From Chitinophagales bacterium (GTDB taxonomy: Bacteria; Bacteroidota; Bacteroidia; Chitinophagales; Chitinophagaceae): a stretch of 50,600 nt of DNA. The notes under the pieces are model-generated. The model did not search any database. It saw nothing but the letters and a program-made list of their open reading frames with translations, and had not been told where the DNA came from. The stretch spans positions 1 to 50,600 of the forward strand of contig JAJPKJ010000046.1 in NCBI GenBank assembly GCA_021323755.1, given 5' to 3'. Of the stretch, positions 36,673 through 45,463 are shown one piece after another; position 1 is the stretch's first letter; each line of letters starts with the position of its first letter. The position numbers and the translations under genes were made by a program.

Positions 36673-37377
36673 ATGCAAAATTCAAAAGCAAAAATTTTGT
36701 TGGCAGAAGACGACCTTTCGCTTGGTTACGTGATCAAAGACAATCTCACTGAGGCCGGGTACGAGGTGATATTATGTCCCGATGGACAGACCGCCATTGA
36801 AAAATTTGATAAGGATGAATTTGATATTTGTCTGCTTGATGTGATGATGCCCAACAAAGACGGATTTGCTGTTGCAAAAAAGATCAGGCAATCAAGTGAT
36901 TTGGTCCCCATCATTTTTCTCACTGCAAAATCTCTGGAAGAAGACAAGATAAAGGGCTTTTTGACCGGAGGCGATGATTACATTATTAAGCCATTCAGCA
37001 TGCAGGAATTGCTGATGCGCCTCGATGTTTTTCTGAGAAGAAGCAAAAAAATGTACTCAGAAAAAACGCTCACCTACGATATCGGTGATCTTCACTTTTC
37101 ATATACGAATCTTAAACTCACCATCGGTCAGGAAGCATTCAATCTTACACAAAAAGAAGCAGACCTGCTCAAATTTCTCTGCGAACATTCGAACCGGATC
37201 TTAAAGCGGGAAGAGGTCTTATTGAATGTTTGGGGAAAGGACGACTACTTTTTAGGAAGAAGCATGGATGTCTTCATCACCAAGCTCAGAAAATACTTCA
37301 AATCCGATCCCAAAGTAAACCTCGAAACAATACATGGCGTGGGCTTTCGTTTTAATATTCCTTTGCAGGTCCAATAA
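36673..37377 (+). CDS. Response regulator, OmpR/PhoB family (RprY-like)
   Basis: DNA-binding response regulator of 234 residues. Receiver domain about 5-120 with acidic pocket ED-D near residues 12-14, phospho-acceptor D56 in ICLLDVMMPNKDGF, T84 in IFLTAKSLEED and K106 in DDYIIKPFSM. A winged-helix output domain covers about 135-230 (FNLTQKEADLLKFLCEHSNR, RSMDVFITKLRKYF, IHGVGFRFNIP). The wing is typical OmpR type. It is co-transcribed with the kinase six bases upstream. Probable targets are the divergent small-protein genes and the downstream efflux genes, but I cannot pick out a binding site. Confidence 0.9.
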   Translation: MQNSKAKILLAEDDLSLGYVIKDNLTEAGYEVILCPDGQTAIEKFDKDEFDICLLDVMMPNKDGFAVAKKIRQSSDLVPIIFLTAKSLEEDKIKGFLTGGDDYIIKPFSMQELLMRLDVFLRRSKKMYSEKTLTYDIGDLHFSYTNLKLTIGQEAFNLTQKEADLLKFLCEHSNRILKREEVLLNVWGKDDYFLGRSMDVFITKLRKYFKSDPKVNLETIHGVGFRFNIPLQVQ

Positions 37378-37502
37378 CCATTTGTTAACCCTAAAATAAT
37401 AATAAAATCACAGTTTTGCGTTTGTGTTGTTTGCCCTGCATAACATCTTTGCTTTAACTGCTGATTAACCGAAGGTTTTAGCAAAAATAAATATACGTAC
37501 GA

Positions 37503-37510
37503 TAGCTTTG
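37503..37510 (+). promoter_or_regulatory. Predicted -7 element of the czcCBA operon
   Basis: TAGCTTTG matches TAnnTTTG, 29 bases before the first ATG of the TolC-like gene. There is no clear -33 element, which would fit activator-dependent transcription. Confidence 0.5.
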
Positions 37511-37538
37511 CCAAAATTTAAACTCTTATGATCACCCC

Positions 37539-38813
37539 ATGGCTGATAAAAAAATGATAATTTTTGTTGCTTATTTCTTTATTCAATCAGCAATAAATGC
37601 GCAGACGACTGTCGATACGGTGCGCATGCGGTTACCAGAAGCGGAAAAGATTTTTATTGACAGCAATTTGCAATTGCTCGCCCAAAAATATAATGTAGAT
37701 GCACAAAAGGCGCTTATTATCCAGGCAAGATTATGGCCCAATCCCAATCTCGGTGTTTCGCACGGATTGTATTCCGGCACCTTAAAACAATTTTTTCCAA
37801 CTGGCGCAAATGATGAAACCACTGCAACATTATCGCAGCTTATTTTATTGGCAGGCAAACGCAACAAGCAGATAAAATTGGCTGAAGCGAATGTTACCCT
37901 GAGCGAATACCAGTTCTTCGATCTGTTACGAACTTTGAAATATACACTGAGAACAGACTTTTTTAATATTTATTATTTACAACAATCAGCAAAAGTCTAT
38001 GACACAGAAATAAAAGCCCTGCAACAAATCGTCGATGCTTTTGCGCAGCAGGAAGGCAAAGGTTATATTTCTGAAAAAGAAGTGGTGCGTATCAAAGCGC
38101 AGTTATACAGTTTTCAAAGTGAATACAATGATCTTATTAACCAGATCAATGATGTGCAGAGTGAATTGAAGCTGATCCTCCAACTAAAACCAAATAAATA
38201 CATCGCTCCCGATATCGATGCCACCAACATTTCAAATCTTGATCCCAATAAATATTCTTTAAATACACTGGTGGATTCTGCCTACAAGAACAGAACCGAT
38301 CTGCAAATTGCACGCACCAATACGACCATCAATAAACTAAATTATAATTATCAGAAAGCCCTGGCAGTTCCTGATCTTACTTTATCACTGGGATATGATG
38401 AACAGGGAAGTTTCCTGGCAAATTTTCTGGGCATCGGCGCTTCTATTGACCTCCCGCTGTTTAATCGCAACCAGGGGAATATCAAATCGGCAAAAGCAAT
38501 GATCGAATTCAGCAACATCAATGAGAAGAGTACCATGGCAACAGTAGAAGAAAATGTCAATCGCTCATTACAGAAAGCATTCACACAAAATAAAATGGCG
38601 CAAAGCATCGATAATAAATTTGCAACCGATTTTGAAAGGTTAATGCATGAAATGCTCATCAATTATCAAAAAAGAAATATCAGCATCCTTGAATTTCTCG
38701 ACTTTTATGATTCATACAAACAAAATATTCTTCAGATAAATTCAATACAATTCAACAGGGTTAGCGCTTTTGAAGATATCAATTATTACACAGGAACTAA
38801 TTTTTTTAATTAG
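37539..38813 (+). CDS. TolC/CzcC-family outer-membrane efflux protein
   Basis: Outer-membrane channel of a tripartite efflux pump, 424 residues. The signal peptide region MIIFVAYFFIQSAINAQ begins at the second Met (37554); either Met could be the start. Two OEP-type repeats are visible: VRMRLPEAEKIFIDSNLQLL with a following coiled coil, and a second with TLVDSAYKNRTDLQIARTNT. NPNLGVSH and IDLPLFNRNQGNIKSA are typical of the CzcC branch. It is the first gene of a three-gene set with the adaptor and RND pump, with gaps of 20 and 49 bases, so they form one operon. Confidence 0.9.
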   Translation: MADKKMIIFVAYFFIQSAINAQTTVDTVRMRLPEAEKIFIDSNLQLLAQKYNVDAQKALIIQARLWPNPNLGVSHGLYSGTLKQFFPTGANDETTATLSQLILLAGKRNKQIKLAEANVTLSEYQFFDLLRTLKYTLRTDFFNIYYLQQSAKVYDTEIKALQQIVDAFAQQEGKGYISEKEVVRIKAQLYSFQSEYNDLINQINDVQSELKLILQLKPNKYIAPDIDATNISNLDPNKYSLNTLVDSAYKNRTDLQIARTNTTINKLNYNYQKALAVPDLTLSLGYDEQGSFLANFLGIGASIDLPLFNRNQGNIKSAKAMIEFSNINEKSTMATVEENVNRSLQKAFTQNKMAQSIDNKFATDFERLMHEMLINYQKRNISILEFLDFYDSYKQNILQINSIQFNRVSAFEDINYYTGTNFFN

Positions 38814-38833
38814 AAAATGACATCCTATTGTTT

Positions 38834-39949
38834 ATGTTTACAATAAAAAAAATAAAAGTCACAGCATTCTCCGGTTTCTTTTACTTACTTGTTTGTTGTG
38901 CATTCATTCAATCCTGCAGCACGAACGCGGAAAAAAAACCTGACGAAAAACAGAAATACACCATTCCTGATTCTATTTTCAAAACAATCGTTATTGACAC
39001 GGTAACAAAATGCCAGCTCATCAATTCGATCACACTGACCGGACAAGTGGATTTCAACCAGGACCATATTGTAAAAATATTTCCGATGATCAGTGGAATT
39101 GTTGACAACATTAATGTTGTGCTTGGCGATTATATAAAACAAGGGCAAGTGCTGGGTTCTATTAAAAGCTCTGAAATGGCGGGCTACAGTAATGATTTGA
39201 TAAATGCAGAAACGAATCTTGAAGTACAGAAAAAGAATCTTGATAAAACAAAGGATATGTACAAAAGCGGTTTAGCCTCCCTCACAGATTCGATAAGCGC
39301 TGAAGCATCCTACAGGCAGGCTCAATCTGAATTGAACCGCATTCAAAGAGTTTTGAAAATAAATGGAAACAGCACGCAGGGTGATTTTGAAATCAAAGCG
39401 CCGATCAGTGGTTTTCTGGTCGAGAAGAATGTCAACAACAACACCACCATTCGTGCAGATAATGGCGGTAATCTTTTCACCATATCCGACCTGAAAAATG
39501 TTTGGGTCTGGGCAAATGTTTATGAATCAAACATCAATGCCATCAAAATGGGTGACATCGTGAATGTGACCACGCTCTCCTATCCGGATAGAATATTTAA
39601 AGGTAAAGTTGACAAGATCATGAACGTTCTTGACCCGACAAACAAAGTAATGAAAGTGCGCGTTTCATTGAACAATACGGATTATGCCTTAAAACCGCAG
39701 ATGTTTGCGAGTGTTACGGTTACCAATCCTGAAAACAAGCAATCCATTTGCATTTCATCGCACGCATTAATATTCGATCACAGCCAGTATTTTGTTTTAT
39801 TGTACAAAGGCAAAGATGATATACGCATAACGCCGGTTACCGTGATCAGTTCCATTGGCGACAAAACATATGTTTCTGCCGGTGTAGATGAAGGAGATAA
39901 AATAATTGCATCGCAAGCAATTTTGATTTATGAAGCATTGAACAGTTAG
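38834..39949 (+). CDS. Efflux RND transporter periplasmic adaptor (CzcB/CusB type)
   Basis: Links the inner-membrane pump to the outer-membrane channel. 371 residues from the ATG at 38834 (the longer frame begins with TTG). The N-terminus is a lipoprotein-like signal with Cys in CCAFIQSCSTNAEKK. A lipoyl-like half motif is SGIVDNINVVLGDYIKQGQV, then a helical hairpin (LEVQKKNLDKTKDMYKSGLA), the second lipoyl half (DFEIKAPISGFLVEKNV), a beta-barrel (YPDRIFKGKVDKIMNVLDPT) and a membrane-proximal domain. No N-terminal His/Met metal-binding tail of the CzcB/CusB kind is seen. It lies between the TolC-like and RND genes. Confidence 0.9.
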   Translation: MFTIKKIKVTAFSGFFYLLVCCAFIQSCSTNAEKKPDEKQKYTIPDSIFKTIVIDTVTKCQLINSITLTGQVDFNQDHIVKIFPMISGIVDNINVVLGDYIKQGQVLGSIKSSEMAGYSNDLINAETNLEVQKKNLDKTKDMYKSGLASLTDSISAEASYRQAQSELNRIQRVLKINGNSTQGDFEIKAPISGFLVEKNVNNNTTIRADNGGNLFTISDLKNVWVWANVYESNINAIKMGDIVNVTTLSYPDRIFKGKVDKIMNVLDPTNKVMKVRVSLNNTDYALKPQMFASVTVTNPENKQSICISSHALIFDHSQYFVLLYKGKDDIRITPVTVISSIGDKTYVSAGVDEGDKIIASQAILIYEALNS

Positions 39950-39998
39950 AATTTCTTTAGATAGCGAAAATTTGGTTGCATTCAGAAAAAAATGATTA

Positions 39999-42900
39999 AT
40001 GAACAAAGTATTAAAAGGAATATTATCTTTTTCACTTAAAAGCAAATACTTTATTTTATTTGCTACGGTTGTTTTGCTCATTGCAGGCATCATCACTTTT
40101 AAAACGATGCCCATTGAAGCGTTTCCTGATGTAACCAACACGGAAGTCACCATCATCACTCAATGGCCTGGAAGAAGTGCTGAAGAAATTGAAAAATTCG
40201 TTACTATTCCTATTGAAGTAGCGCTAAATCCGGTTCAAAATAAAATCAGTTTACGCTCAACCAGCATCTTTGGACTTTCTTACATCAAACTTGTTTTCGA
40301 AGATAATATAACCAATAATGAAGCACGTTTACAGGTCAATAATTTGTTGGGTGGTGCCGATCTACCGCAAAGTGTAAATCCTGATGTGCAGCCCCCTACC
40401 GGCCCAACAGGAGAAATATTTCGTTACACTTTAAGAAGCAGTTTTCGGGATGCCAGGGAACTAAAAACAATTCAGGACTGGGTCATTGACCGTCAAATAC
40501 GCGCCGTTCCCGGCGTTGCCGATCTGGTGAGTTTTGGCGGTATGACAAAGATCTATGAAATAAAAGTCGATCCTGGAAAACTCAGCACACTTGGAATTTC
40601 TGCACTGGATGTTTTTTCTGCAGTGCAAAAAAGCAATATCAATATCGGCGGGGATATCATCGTCAAAAATAATCAGGCCTATGTTGTGCGCGGCGTGGGA
40701 TTGTTAAATGACATCAATGAAATCAAGAATATCATCATTCAAAATATTAATGGCGTTCCGATCCTTGTAAAAAATGTTGCGGAGGTTACGATATCAAATG
40801 TGCCGCGATTGGGCCTTGTGGGCAGATCAGATGCCATCGATAGTTCAAACAAAAGAGAAATTAAAAATGAAGAAGATGTAGTTGAAGGAATTGTAGTCAT
40901 GCGCAAAGGCGAAAATCCAAGTAAAGTAATTGCCGGATTAAAAGCAAAAATTGCAAAACTCAATAACTCAGTTTTACCAAAAGACACTAAAATCGTTCCG
41001 TTTTATGATCGTGATGATCTGATTCATTTTGCAACGCACACCGTCTTGCATAATATGATCGAAGGGATCATTTTTGTAACGATCATCGTTTCCCTATTCA
41101 TGTTCAACTGGCGAACAACATTGATCGTTTCCATCGTTATTCCGTTATCATTATTGTTTGCATTTATATGCCTGCGCATGATGGGCATGTCTGCAAATTT
41201 ATTATCACTTGGCGCAATAGATTTCGGGATCATCATTGATGGTGCCGTGGTGATGGTCGAAGGCATTTACGTGATCCTGGATCGCAAATCCCATGAAATG
41301 GGAATGGCGCGATTTAATAAGATCGCAAAAATGGGATTAATAAAAAAGAATGGGGCTGAATTAGGCAAGGCGATCTTCTTTGCCAAATTAATAATCATTG
41401 CTGCCCTGCTTCCCATTTTTTCATTTGAAAAAGTAGAAGGCAAAATGTTCTCCCCGTTGGCATATACGCTGGGTTTCGCCTTGCTTGGCGCTTTGATAAC
41501 AACACTCACTTTAGTCCCGGTTTTGATCCATCTTCTGCTGAATAAAAACGTTCGGGAGAAACACAATCCGGTCGTGCATTTTTTAATCAAGTCAATGACC
41601 AATGGTTTTTCCTTTACTTATCGAAATAAAATATCCACGGTCGGGCTTTCATTTATCATTATCATCATCGGCTTGTTTTCCTTTAAATTTTTAGGAAGCG
41701 AATTTTTGCCTGAATTGGATGAAGGTTCGATATGGCTGCGCGTGCAATTGCCTTATAGCATTTCCTTGGATAAATCCGTTGAAGTAGCAAAGCGCGTGAG
41801 AGGTATCTTAATGGATTTTCCGCAGGTAAAAAATGTGATCTCACAAACCGGTAGACCAGATGATGGAACCGATGTCGCCGGTTTTTATAATAATGAATTT
41901 GATGTGATGTTATATCCGGAAGATGACTGGAAGCCGCTGATCACCAAAGATGAATTGATTGATCGGATGAATGAAAAACTTTCCGTTATTCCTGGAGCAG
42001 AATTAAATTTTTCACAACCGATCACAGATAATATCGAAGAAGCCGTTTCAGGGGTCAAAGGTTCTATATGCGTAAAAATATTTGGCGACTCCCTGGATTA
42101 TATGGAGAACAGGTCTACGGAAGTTTATAAAATTTTAAAATCAGTTCGTGGAATTGAAGATCTCGGCGTAATCAAGAATATCGGCCAGCCCGAAATTGAC
42201 ATCGATCTCAATCAACAAAAAATGGCTTTGTATGGCGTCGCTACTGCCGACGCCAATGCTGTCATTGAGATGGCGATCGGTGGTAAGGCCGCGTCAACCT
42301 TATATGAAAACAACCGGAAGTTTGACATTCGTCTACGTTTTCCTGAAGAATATCGCAAGACCGAAAATGATATTGGCGATCTGATGGTTCCTACTGAAAG
42401 CGGTTCCAAAGTTCCGGTCAAAGAAATTGCCACCATTACTACCAAAACCGGCCCCTGTTTGATTTTCAGAGATGATAATGAGCGATATTCTGCAGTCAAA
42501 TTTTCGGTGCGCGGCAGGGATATGGGAAGCGCAATCGCGGAAGCGCAGGATAAAGTTGACAAGGCCATTACCCTGAAAAAAGGATACACCATGGTTTGGC
42601 AGGGCGATTTTGAAAATCAGCAACGCGCAACAAAAAGATTGGCCGAAGTAGTTCCGATAAGTTTATTGCTCATATTTATTTTACTGTTTACCATGTTCGG
42701 AAATTTGAAAGATGCTGCGCTTGTATTTATTAATGTTCCATTTGCCATTGTCGGGGGCATTGTCGCGTTGTTTGTAACCGGCACAAATTTTAGTATTTCT
42801 GCGGGTATAGGATTCATCGCACTGTTTGGCATTTGCATTTTATTCGGTGTTTTATTAATAACCGTGTTCAAAGAGAATCTGGAAAAAGTAAAAGGAAGAA

Positions 42901-43181
42901 AAAATGTTTTGTACCGCGCCATTAAAGAAGGCGTTGAATCGCGGGTGAGACCGGTAATGATGACAGCATTCATGGCGGCTATCGGATTATTGCCGGCGGC
43001 AATGTCGCATGGAATTGGTTCGGAAAGTTCAAGACCACTGGCAAGAGTGGTAATTGGTGGCATCCTTTGTGCGATGATATTTTCATTGCTTGTTTTCCCT
43101 CTTATCTTTGCAAGAGCATATAGAAAATTCGATGCTATTTACGGAGACAGGATGACTGATAAAGATCTTAATGCAGTATAG
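39999..43181 (+). CDS. Heavy-metal-type RND efflux pump (CzcA/CusA family)
   Basis: Inner-membrane proton-driven exporter of 1060 residues, 12 helices and two large periplasmic loops. TM1 follows LSFSLKSKYFILFATVVLLI. The TM4 proton-relay segment reads AIDFGIIIDGAVVMVE, with D408, D414 and E421, the DFG-x3-DGA-x4-E pattern of pumps for divalent metals (Zn, Co, Cd, Ni) rather than the GAMVDAA pattern of Cu/Ag pumps. The residue after E421 is Gly where most have Asn. FLGSEFLPELDEGSIWLRVQ and WQGDFENQQRA are family landmarks. It is the last gene of the operon. The C-terminus is short with no His tail. Metal specificity is inferred from motif only. Confidence 0.92.
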   Translation: MNKVLKGILSFSLKSKYFILFATVVLLIAGIITFKTMPIEAFPDVTNTEVTIITQWPGRSAEEIEKFVTIPIEVALNPVQNKISLRSTSIFGLSYIKLVFEDNITNNEARLQVNNLLGGADLPQSVNPDVQPPTGPTGEIFRYTLRSSFRDARELKTIQDWVIDRQIRAVPGVADLVSFGGMTKIYEIKVDPGKLSTLGISALDVFSAVQKSNINIGGDIIVKNNQAYVVRGVGLLNDINEIKNIIIQNINGVPILVKNVAEVTISNVPRLGLVGRSDAIDSSNKREIKNEEDVVEGIVVMRKGENPSKVIAGLKAKIAKLNNSVLPKDTKIVPFYDRDDLIHFATHTVLHNMIEGIIFVTIIVSLFMFNWRTTLIVSIVIPLSLLFAFICLRMMGMSANLLSLGAIDFGIIIDGAVVMVEGIYVILDRKSHEMGMARFNKIAKMGLIKKNGAELGKAIFFAKLIIIAALLPIFSFEKVEGKMFSPLAYTLGFALLGALITTLTLVPVLIHLLLNKNVREKHNPVVHFLIKSMTNGFSFTYRNKISTVGLSFIIIIIGLFSFKFLGSEFLPELDEGSIWLRVQLPYSISLDKSVEVAKRVRGILMDFPQVKNVISQTGRPDDGTDVAGFYNNEFDVMLYPEDDWKPLITKDELIDRMNEKLSVIPGAELNFSQPITDNIEEAVSGVKGSICVKIFGDSLDYMENRSTEVYKILKSVRGIEDLGVIKNIGQPEIDIDLNQQKMALYGVATADANAVIEMAIGGKAASTLYENNRKFDIRLRFPEEYRKTENDIGDLMVPTESGSKVPVKEIATITTKTGPCLIFRDDNERYSAVKFSVRGRDMGSAIAEAQDKVDKAITLKKGYTMVWQGDFENQQRATKRLAEVVPISLLLIFILLFTMFGNLKDAALVFINVPFAIVGGIVALFVTGTNFSISAGIGFIALFGICILFGVLLITVFKENLEKVKGRKNVLYRAIKEGVESRVRPVMMTAFMAAIGLLPAAMSHGIGSESSRPLARVVIGGILCAMIFSLLVFPLIFARAYRKFDAIYGDRMTDKDLNAV

Positions 43182-43223
43182 CAATCAAAACTTTTCTGCA
43201 ACAACATCTTACGTCATTATCAT

Positions 43224-43231
43224 TACATTTG
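43224..43231 (+). promoter_or_regulatory. Predicted -7 element of the DUF7935-like gene
   Basis: TACATTTG matches TAnnTTTG and lies 18 bases before the ATG at 43250. It overlaps the TTG that would start the longer frame, so the ATG is preferred. Confidence 0.5.
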
Positions 43232-43249
43232 CACATTAAAGATAAAATC

Positions 43250-43771
43250 ATGTCTCTTTCTCCAACTGAACTAATTTGGTCACTTGCCATTGCCGGAGTG
43301 CTTGCCGGCGCCCTTGTAATTTTATTCATCCGTCAAAGAAAAGAAGCAAAGCTTGGCAAGACCAATCAACCTGCAGATGTGAACACCAAGCAAATGCAAT
43401 TGCAGGCATACGAAAGATTGATATTATTAACGGATCGGATTGCCCTGCCCAATCTGATTAATCGGGTAAATCAACCGGGACTAAATGCAAAAGACATGCA
43501 GTTGATCCTTACCCAAAACATCCGCCACGAATTTGATCATAACATCACTCAACGCATTTATGTTTCGCCCGAATCCTGGGATGCAGTGAGTAAATTAAAA
43601 GAACAAAATTTATTGATCATTAATCAGGTTGCTTCTTTTTTACCGGTCGAAGCAAGCGGACACGATCTGAATAAAAGTATTCTTGAATTGATCATGCAGA
43701 ACCCAAAAGCATCTTTGCATAACATTGTTGCTGATGCATTGAGTTACGAAGCAAAAAATTTGATGCGATAA
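43250..43771 (+). CDS. Membrane-anchored protein of unknown function (DUF7935-like)
   Basis: 173-residue protein with one N-terminal helix (about residues 9-29, WSLAIAGVLAGALVILFIRQ) and a cytosolic helical domain. Conserved-looking stretches are MQLQAYERLILLTDRIALPN, LINRVNQPG, LTQNIRHEFDHNITQRIYVS and VADALSYEAKNLM. It resembles, from memory, a Bacteroidota-specific family of unknown function (DUF7935). HEFDHN superficially recalls a metallopeptidase HExxH but is not one. It lies 71 bases before the acyl-CoA mutase gene on the same strand and may be co-transcribed with it. I know of no assigned function. Confidence 0.75.
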   Translation: MSLSPTELIWSLAIAGVLAGALVILFIRQRKEAKLGKTNQPADVNTKQMQLQAYERLILLTDRIALPNLINRVNQPGLNAKDMQLILTQNIRHEFDHNITQRIYVSPESWDAVSKLKEQNLLIINQVASFLPVEASGHDLNKSILELIMQNPKASLHNIVADALSYEAKNLMR

Positions 43772-43775
43772 AACA

Positions 43776-43835
43776 GTTTGTAGTTTAGGGTTTGCAATTC
43801 ATTAGACAGTAAACCACAAACTAAAAACTACAAAC
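43776..43835. repeat. Intergenic inverted repeat before the mutase gene
   Basis: GTTTGTAGTTT (43776-43786) and AAACTACAAAC (43825-43835) are perfect 11-bp arms around a 38-base spacer that itself has GGTTTG and CCACAAAC words. No T-run follows, so it is not an ordinary terminator. It could be an interspersed intergenic element or a leader hairpin for the mutase gene 8 bases on. Confidence 0.55.
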
Positions 43836-43842
43836 CTTCCAT

Positions 43843-45402
43843 ATGAGTGAAAATAAAATCAGGACAGATTCGGGGATTGAAATTAAAAAAGTTTATACAC
43901 CAGCAGATATTCATTCAGCAAATCAGGAAATGCCCGGAGAATTTCCGTTCACACGCGGCATCCAAGCCGATATGTATCGAGGAAAATTCTGGACAATGCG
44001 GCAATACGCGGGCTTCAGCACTGCAGAAGAAAGCAACAAGCGATATCATTATTTATTATCGCAGGGAGTAATGGGACTAAGTGTGGCTTTCGATCTTCCA
44101 ACACAAATTGGCTACGACAGCGATCATCCTTTATCAGAAGGCGAGGTTGGAAAAGTGGGCGTTGCCATCGATTCACTTCAGGATATCCAATCTCTTTTTA
44201 ACGGAATCAAATTAGAAGATATTTCAACTTCCATGACCATCAATGCGACAGCATTTATCTTACTTGCATTTTATGTCGCATTGGCAAAACAACAAGGCGC
44301 TGATCTAAAAAAAATATCAGGCACCATTCAAAATGATATCTTAAAAGAATATGCCGCGCGCGGAACCTATATCTATCCGCCAAAACCTTCTATGAAGATC
44401 ATTACCGACATTTTTGAATGGTGTAGTAATGAATTACCCAAATGGAATACGATTTCAATTTCCGGTTATCATATCCGCGAAGCAGGCAGTACAGCCGTTC
44501 AGGAAATCGCATTTACGCTGAGTAACGGTAAAGCCTATGTGAAATCTGCTTTAGAAAAAGGTCTTGACATTAACGTTTTTGGAAAAAGACTTTCATTTTT
44601 TTTTAATGCACATAACAATCTCTTTGAGGAGATCGCAAAATTTCGTGCCGCAAGAAGAATGTGGGCTAAAATAATGAAAGAGCTTGGTTCAACTGACGAT
44701 AAGGCGATGATGATGCGTTTTCACACGCAAACTGGCGGAAGCACATTGACGGCGCAACAGCCATTGAACAATATCGCCAGAGTTACCACACAAACTTTAG
44801 CAGCAGTACTAGGCGGAACGCAATCCTTACATACCAATGGTTATGATGAAGCGCTGAGTTTACCATCCGAAGAAGCGGCAAAAATTGCTTTGCGCACACA
44901 ACAGATCATCGCTTATGAGACCGGAGTAGCCAACACTGTCGACCCGCTTGCAGGCAGTTATTTTATAGAAAGCCTGACAGACGAAATAGAGAATGAGGCC
45001 TGGAAACTGATAAATAAAATCGACGAAATGGGAGGAAGCGTTCGCGCGATTGAACAAGAATTCATACAAAATGAAATTGCCAAAAGTGCATACGATTACC
45101 AGCATAAAATTGAAACAAAAGAAAAAATAATCGTTGGGATAAATAAATTTGAAGAAAAAGAAAATAACCCCTCTGTAGTATTTAAGATCGATGATTCCAT
45201 CCGCAACGTGCAAATACAAAAATTAAATCAGCTGCGCAGCAGCAGGGATAATGCCTTATGTGATCGGCTGATTAAAGGCTTATCGCAAAAAGCTACTGCA
45301 AATGAAAACATAATTCCTACTGTTATTGAATCTGTTGAAAGCCTTTGCACGCTTGGAGAGATCGCTGATGCGCTGAGATCAGTCTACGGCGAACACCATT
45401 AA
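43843..45402 (+). CDS. Stand-alone acyl-CoA mutase large subunit (methylmalonyl-CoA mutase family, no B12 domain)
   Basis: Adenosylcobalamin-dependent carbon-skeleton mutase, 519 residues. It has the substrate-binding TIM-barrel only: PFTRGIQADMYRGKFWTMRQ, YAGFSTAEESNKRYHYLLSQ, GLSVAFDLPTQIGYDSDHPL, ISISGYHIREAGSTAVQEIA, MMRFHTQTGGSTLTAQQPLN and VDPLAGSYFIESLTDEIE. The usual C-terminal cobalamin domain (DxHxxG) is absent, so a separate small subunit must exist elsewhere, as in archaeal-type McmA1/McmA2. The active-site Tyr of DMY is kept. By my alignment the Arg that binds the methylmalonyl carboxylate (R207 of the Propionibacterium enzyme) is Lys in GKAYVKSALE. Methylmalonyl-CoA is the default substrate, but isobutyryl-CoA or another acyl-CoA is possible. 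Confidence 0.85.
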   Translation: MSENKIRTDSGIEIKKVYTPADIHSANQEMPGEFPFTRGIQADMYRGKFWTMRQYAGFSTAEESNKRYHYLLSQGVMGLSVAFDLPTQIGYDSDHPLSEGEVGKVGVAIDSLQDIQSLFNGIKLEDISTSMTINATAFILLAFYVALAKQQGADLKKISGTIQNDILKEYAARGTYIYPPKPSMKIITDIFEWCSNELPKWNTISISGYHIREAGSTAVQEIAFTLSNGKAYVKSALEKGLDINVFGKRLSFFFNAHNNLFEEIAKFRAARRMWAKIMKELGSTDDKAMMMRFHTQTGGSTLTAQQPLNNIARVTTQTLAAVLGGTQSLHTNGYDEALSLPSEEAAKIALRTQQIIAYETGVANTVDPLAGSYFIESLTDEIENEAWKLINKIDEMGGSVRAIEQEFIQNEIAKSAYDYQHKIETKEKIIVGINKFEEKENNPSVVFKIDDSIRNVQIQKLNQLRSSRDNALCDRLIKGLSQKATANENIIPTVIESVESLCTLGEIADALRSVYGEHH

Positions 45403-45449
45403 TTTTTATAAAAATCTTTCTAAAAAAAATCATTAATAAATATTTCTCC

Positions 45450-45457
45450 TATTTTTG
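45450..45457 (+). promoter_or_regulatory. Predicted -7 element of a candidate small RNA
   Basis: TATTTTTG matches TAnnTTTG in the 402-base gap after the mutase gene. No protein start lies within 300 bases downstream apart from a doubtful GTG. A hairpin terminator lies about 150 bases further on. Confidence 0.45.
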
Positions 45458-45463
45458 CCCTGT

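Noticed and set aside
37539-43181. Copper/silver (CusCBA) as the pump's metal
   Set aside because: TM4 has DFG-x3-DGA rather than the GAMVDAA form, and the adaptor lacks a Met-rich metal-binding N-terminus. Divalent metals fit better, although motif-based prediction is not proof.
43560-43771. HEFDHN in the DUF7935-like protein as a zinc-protease HExxH site
   Set aside because: Spacing is wrong (HEFDHN, not HExxH), and the rest of the protein does not fit a metallopeptidase.
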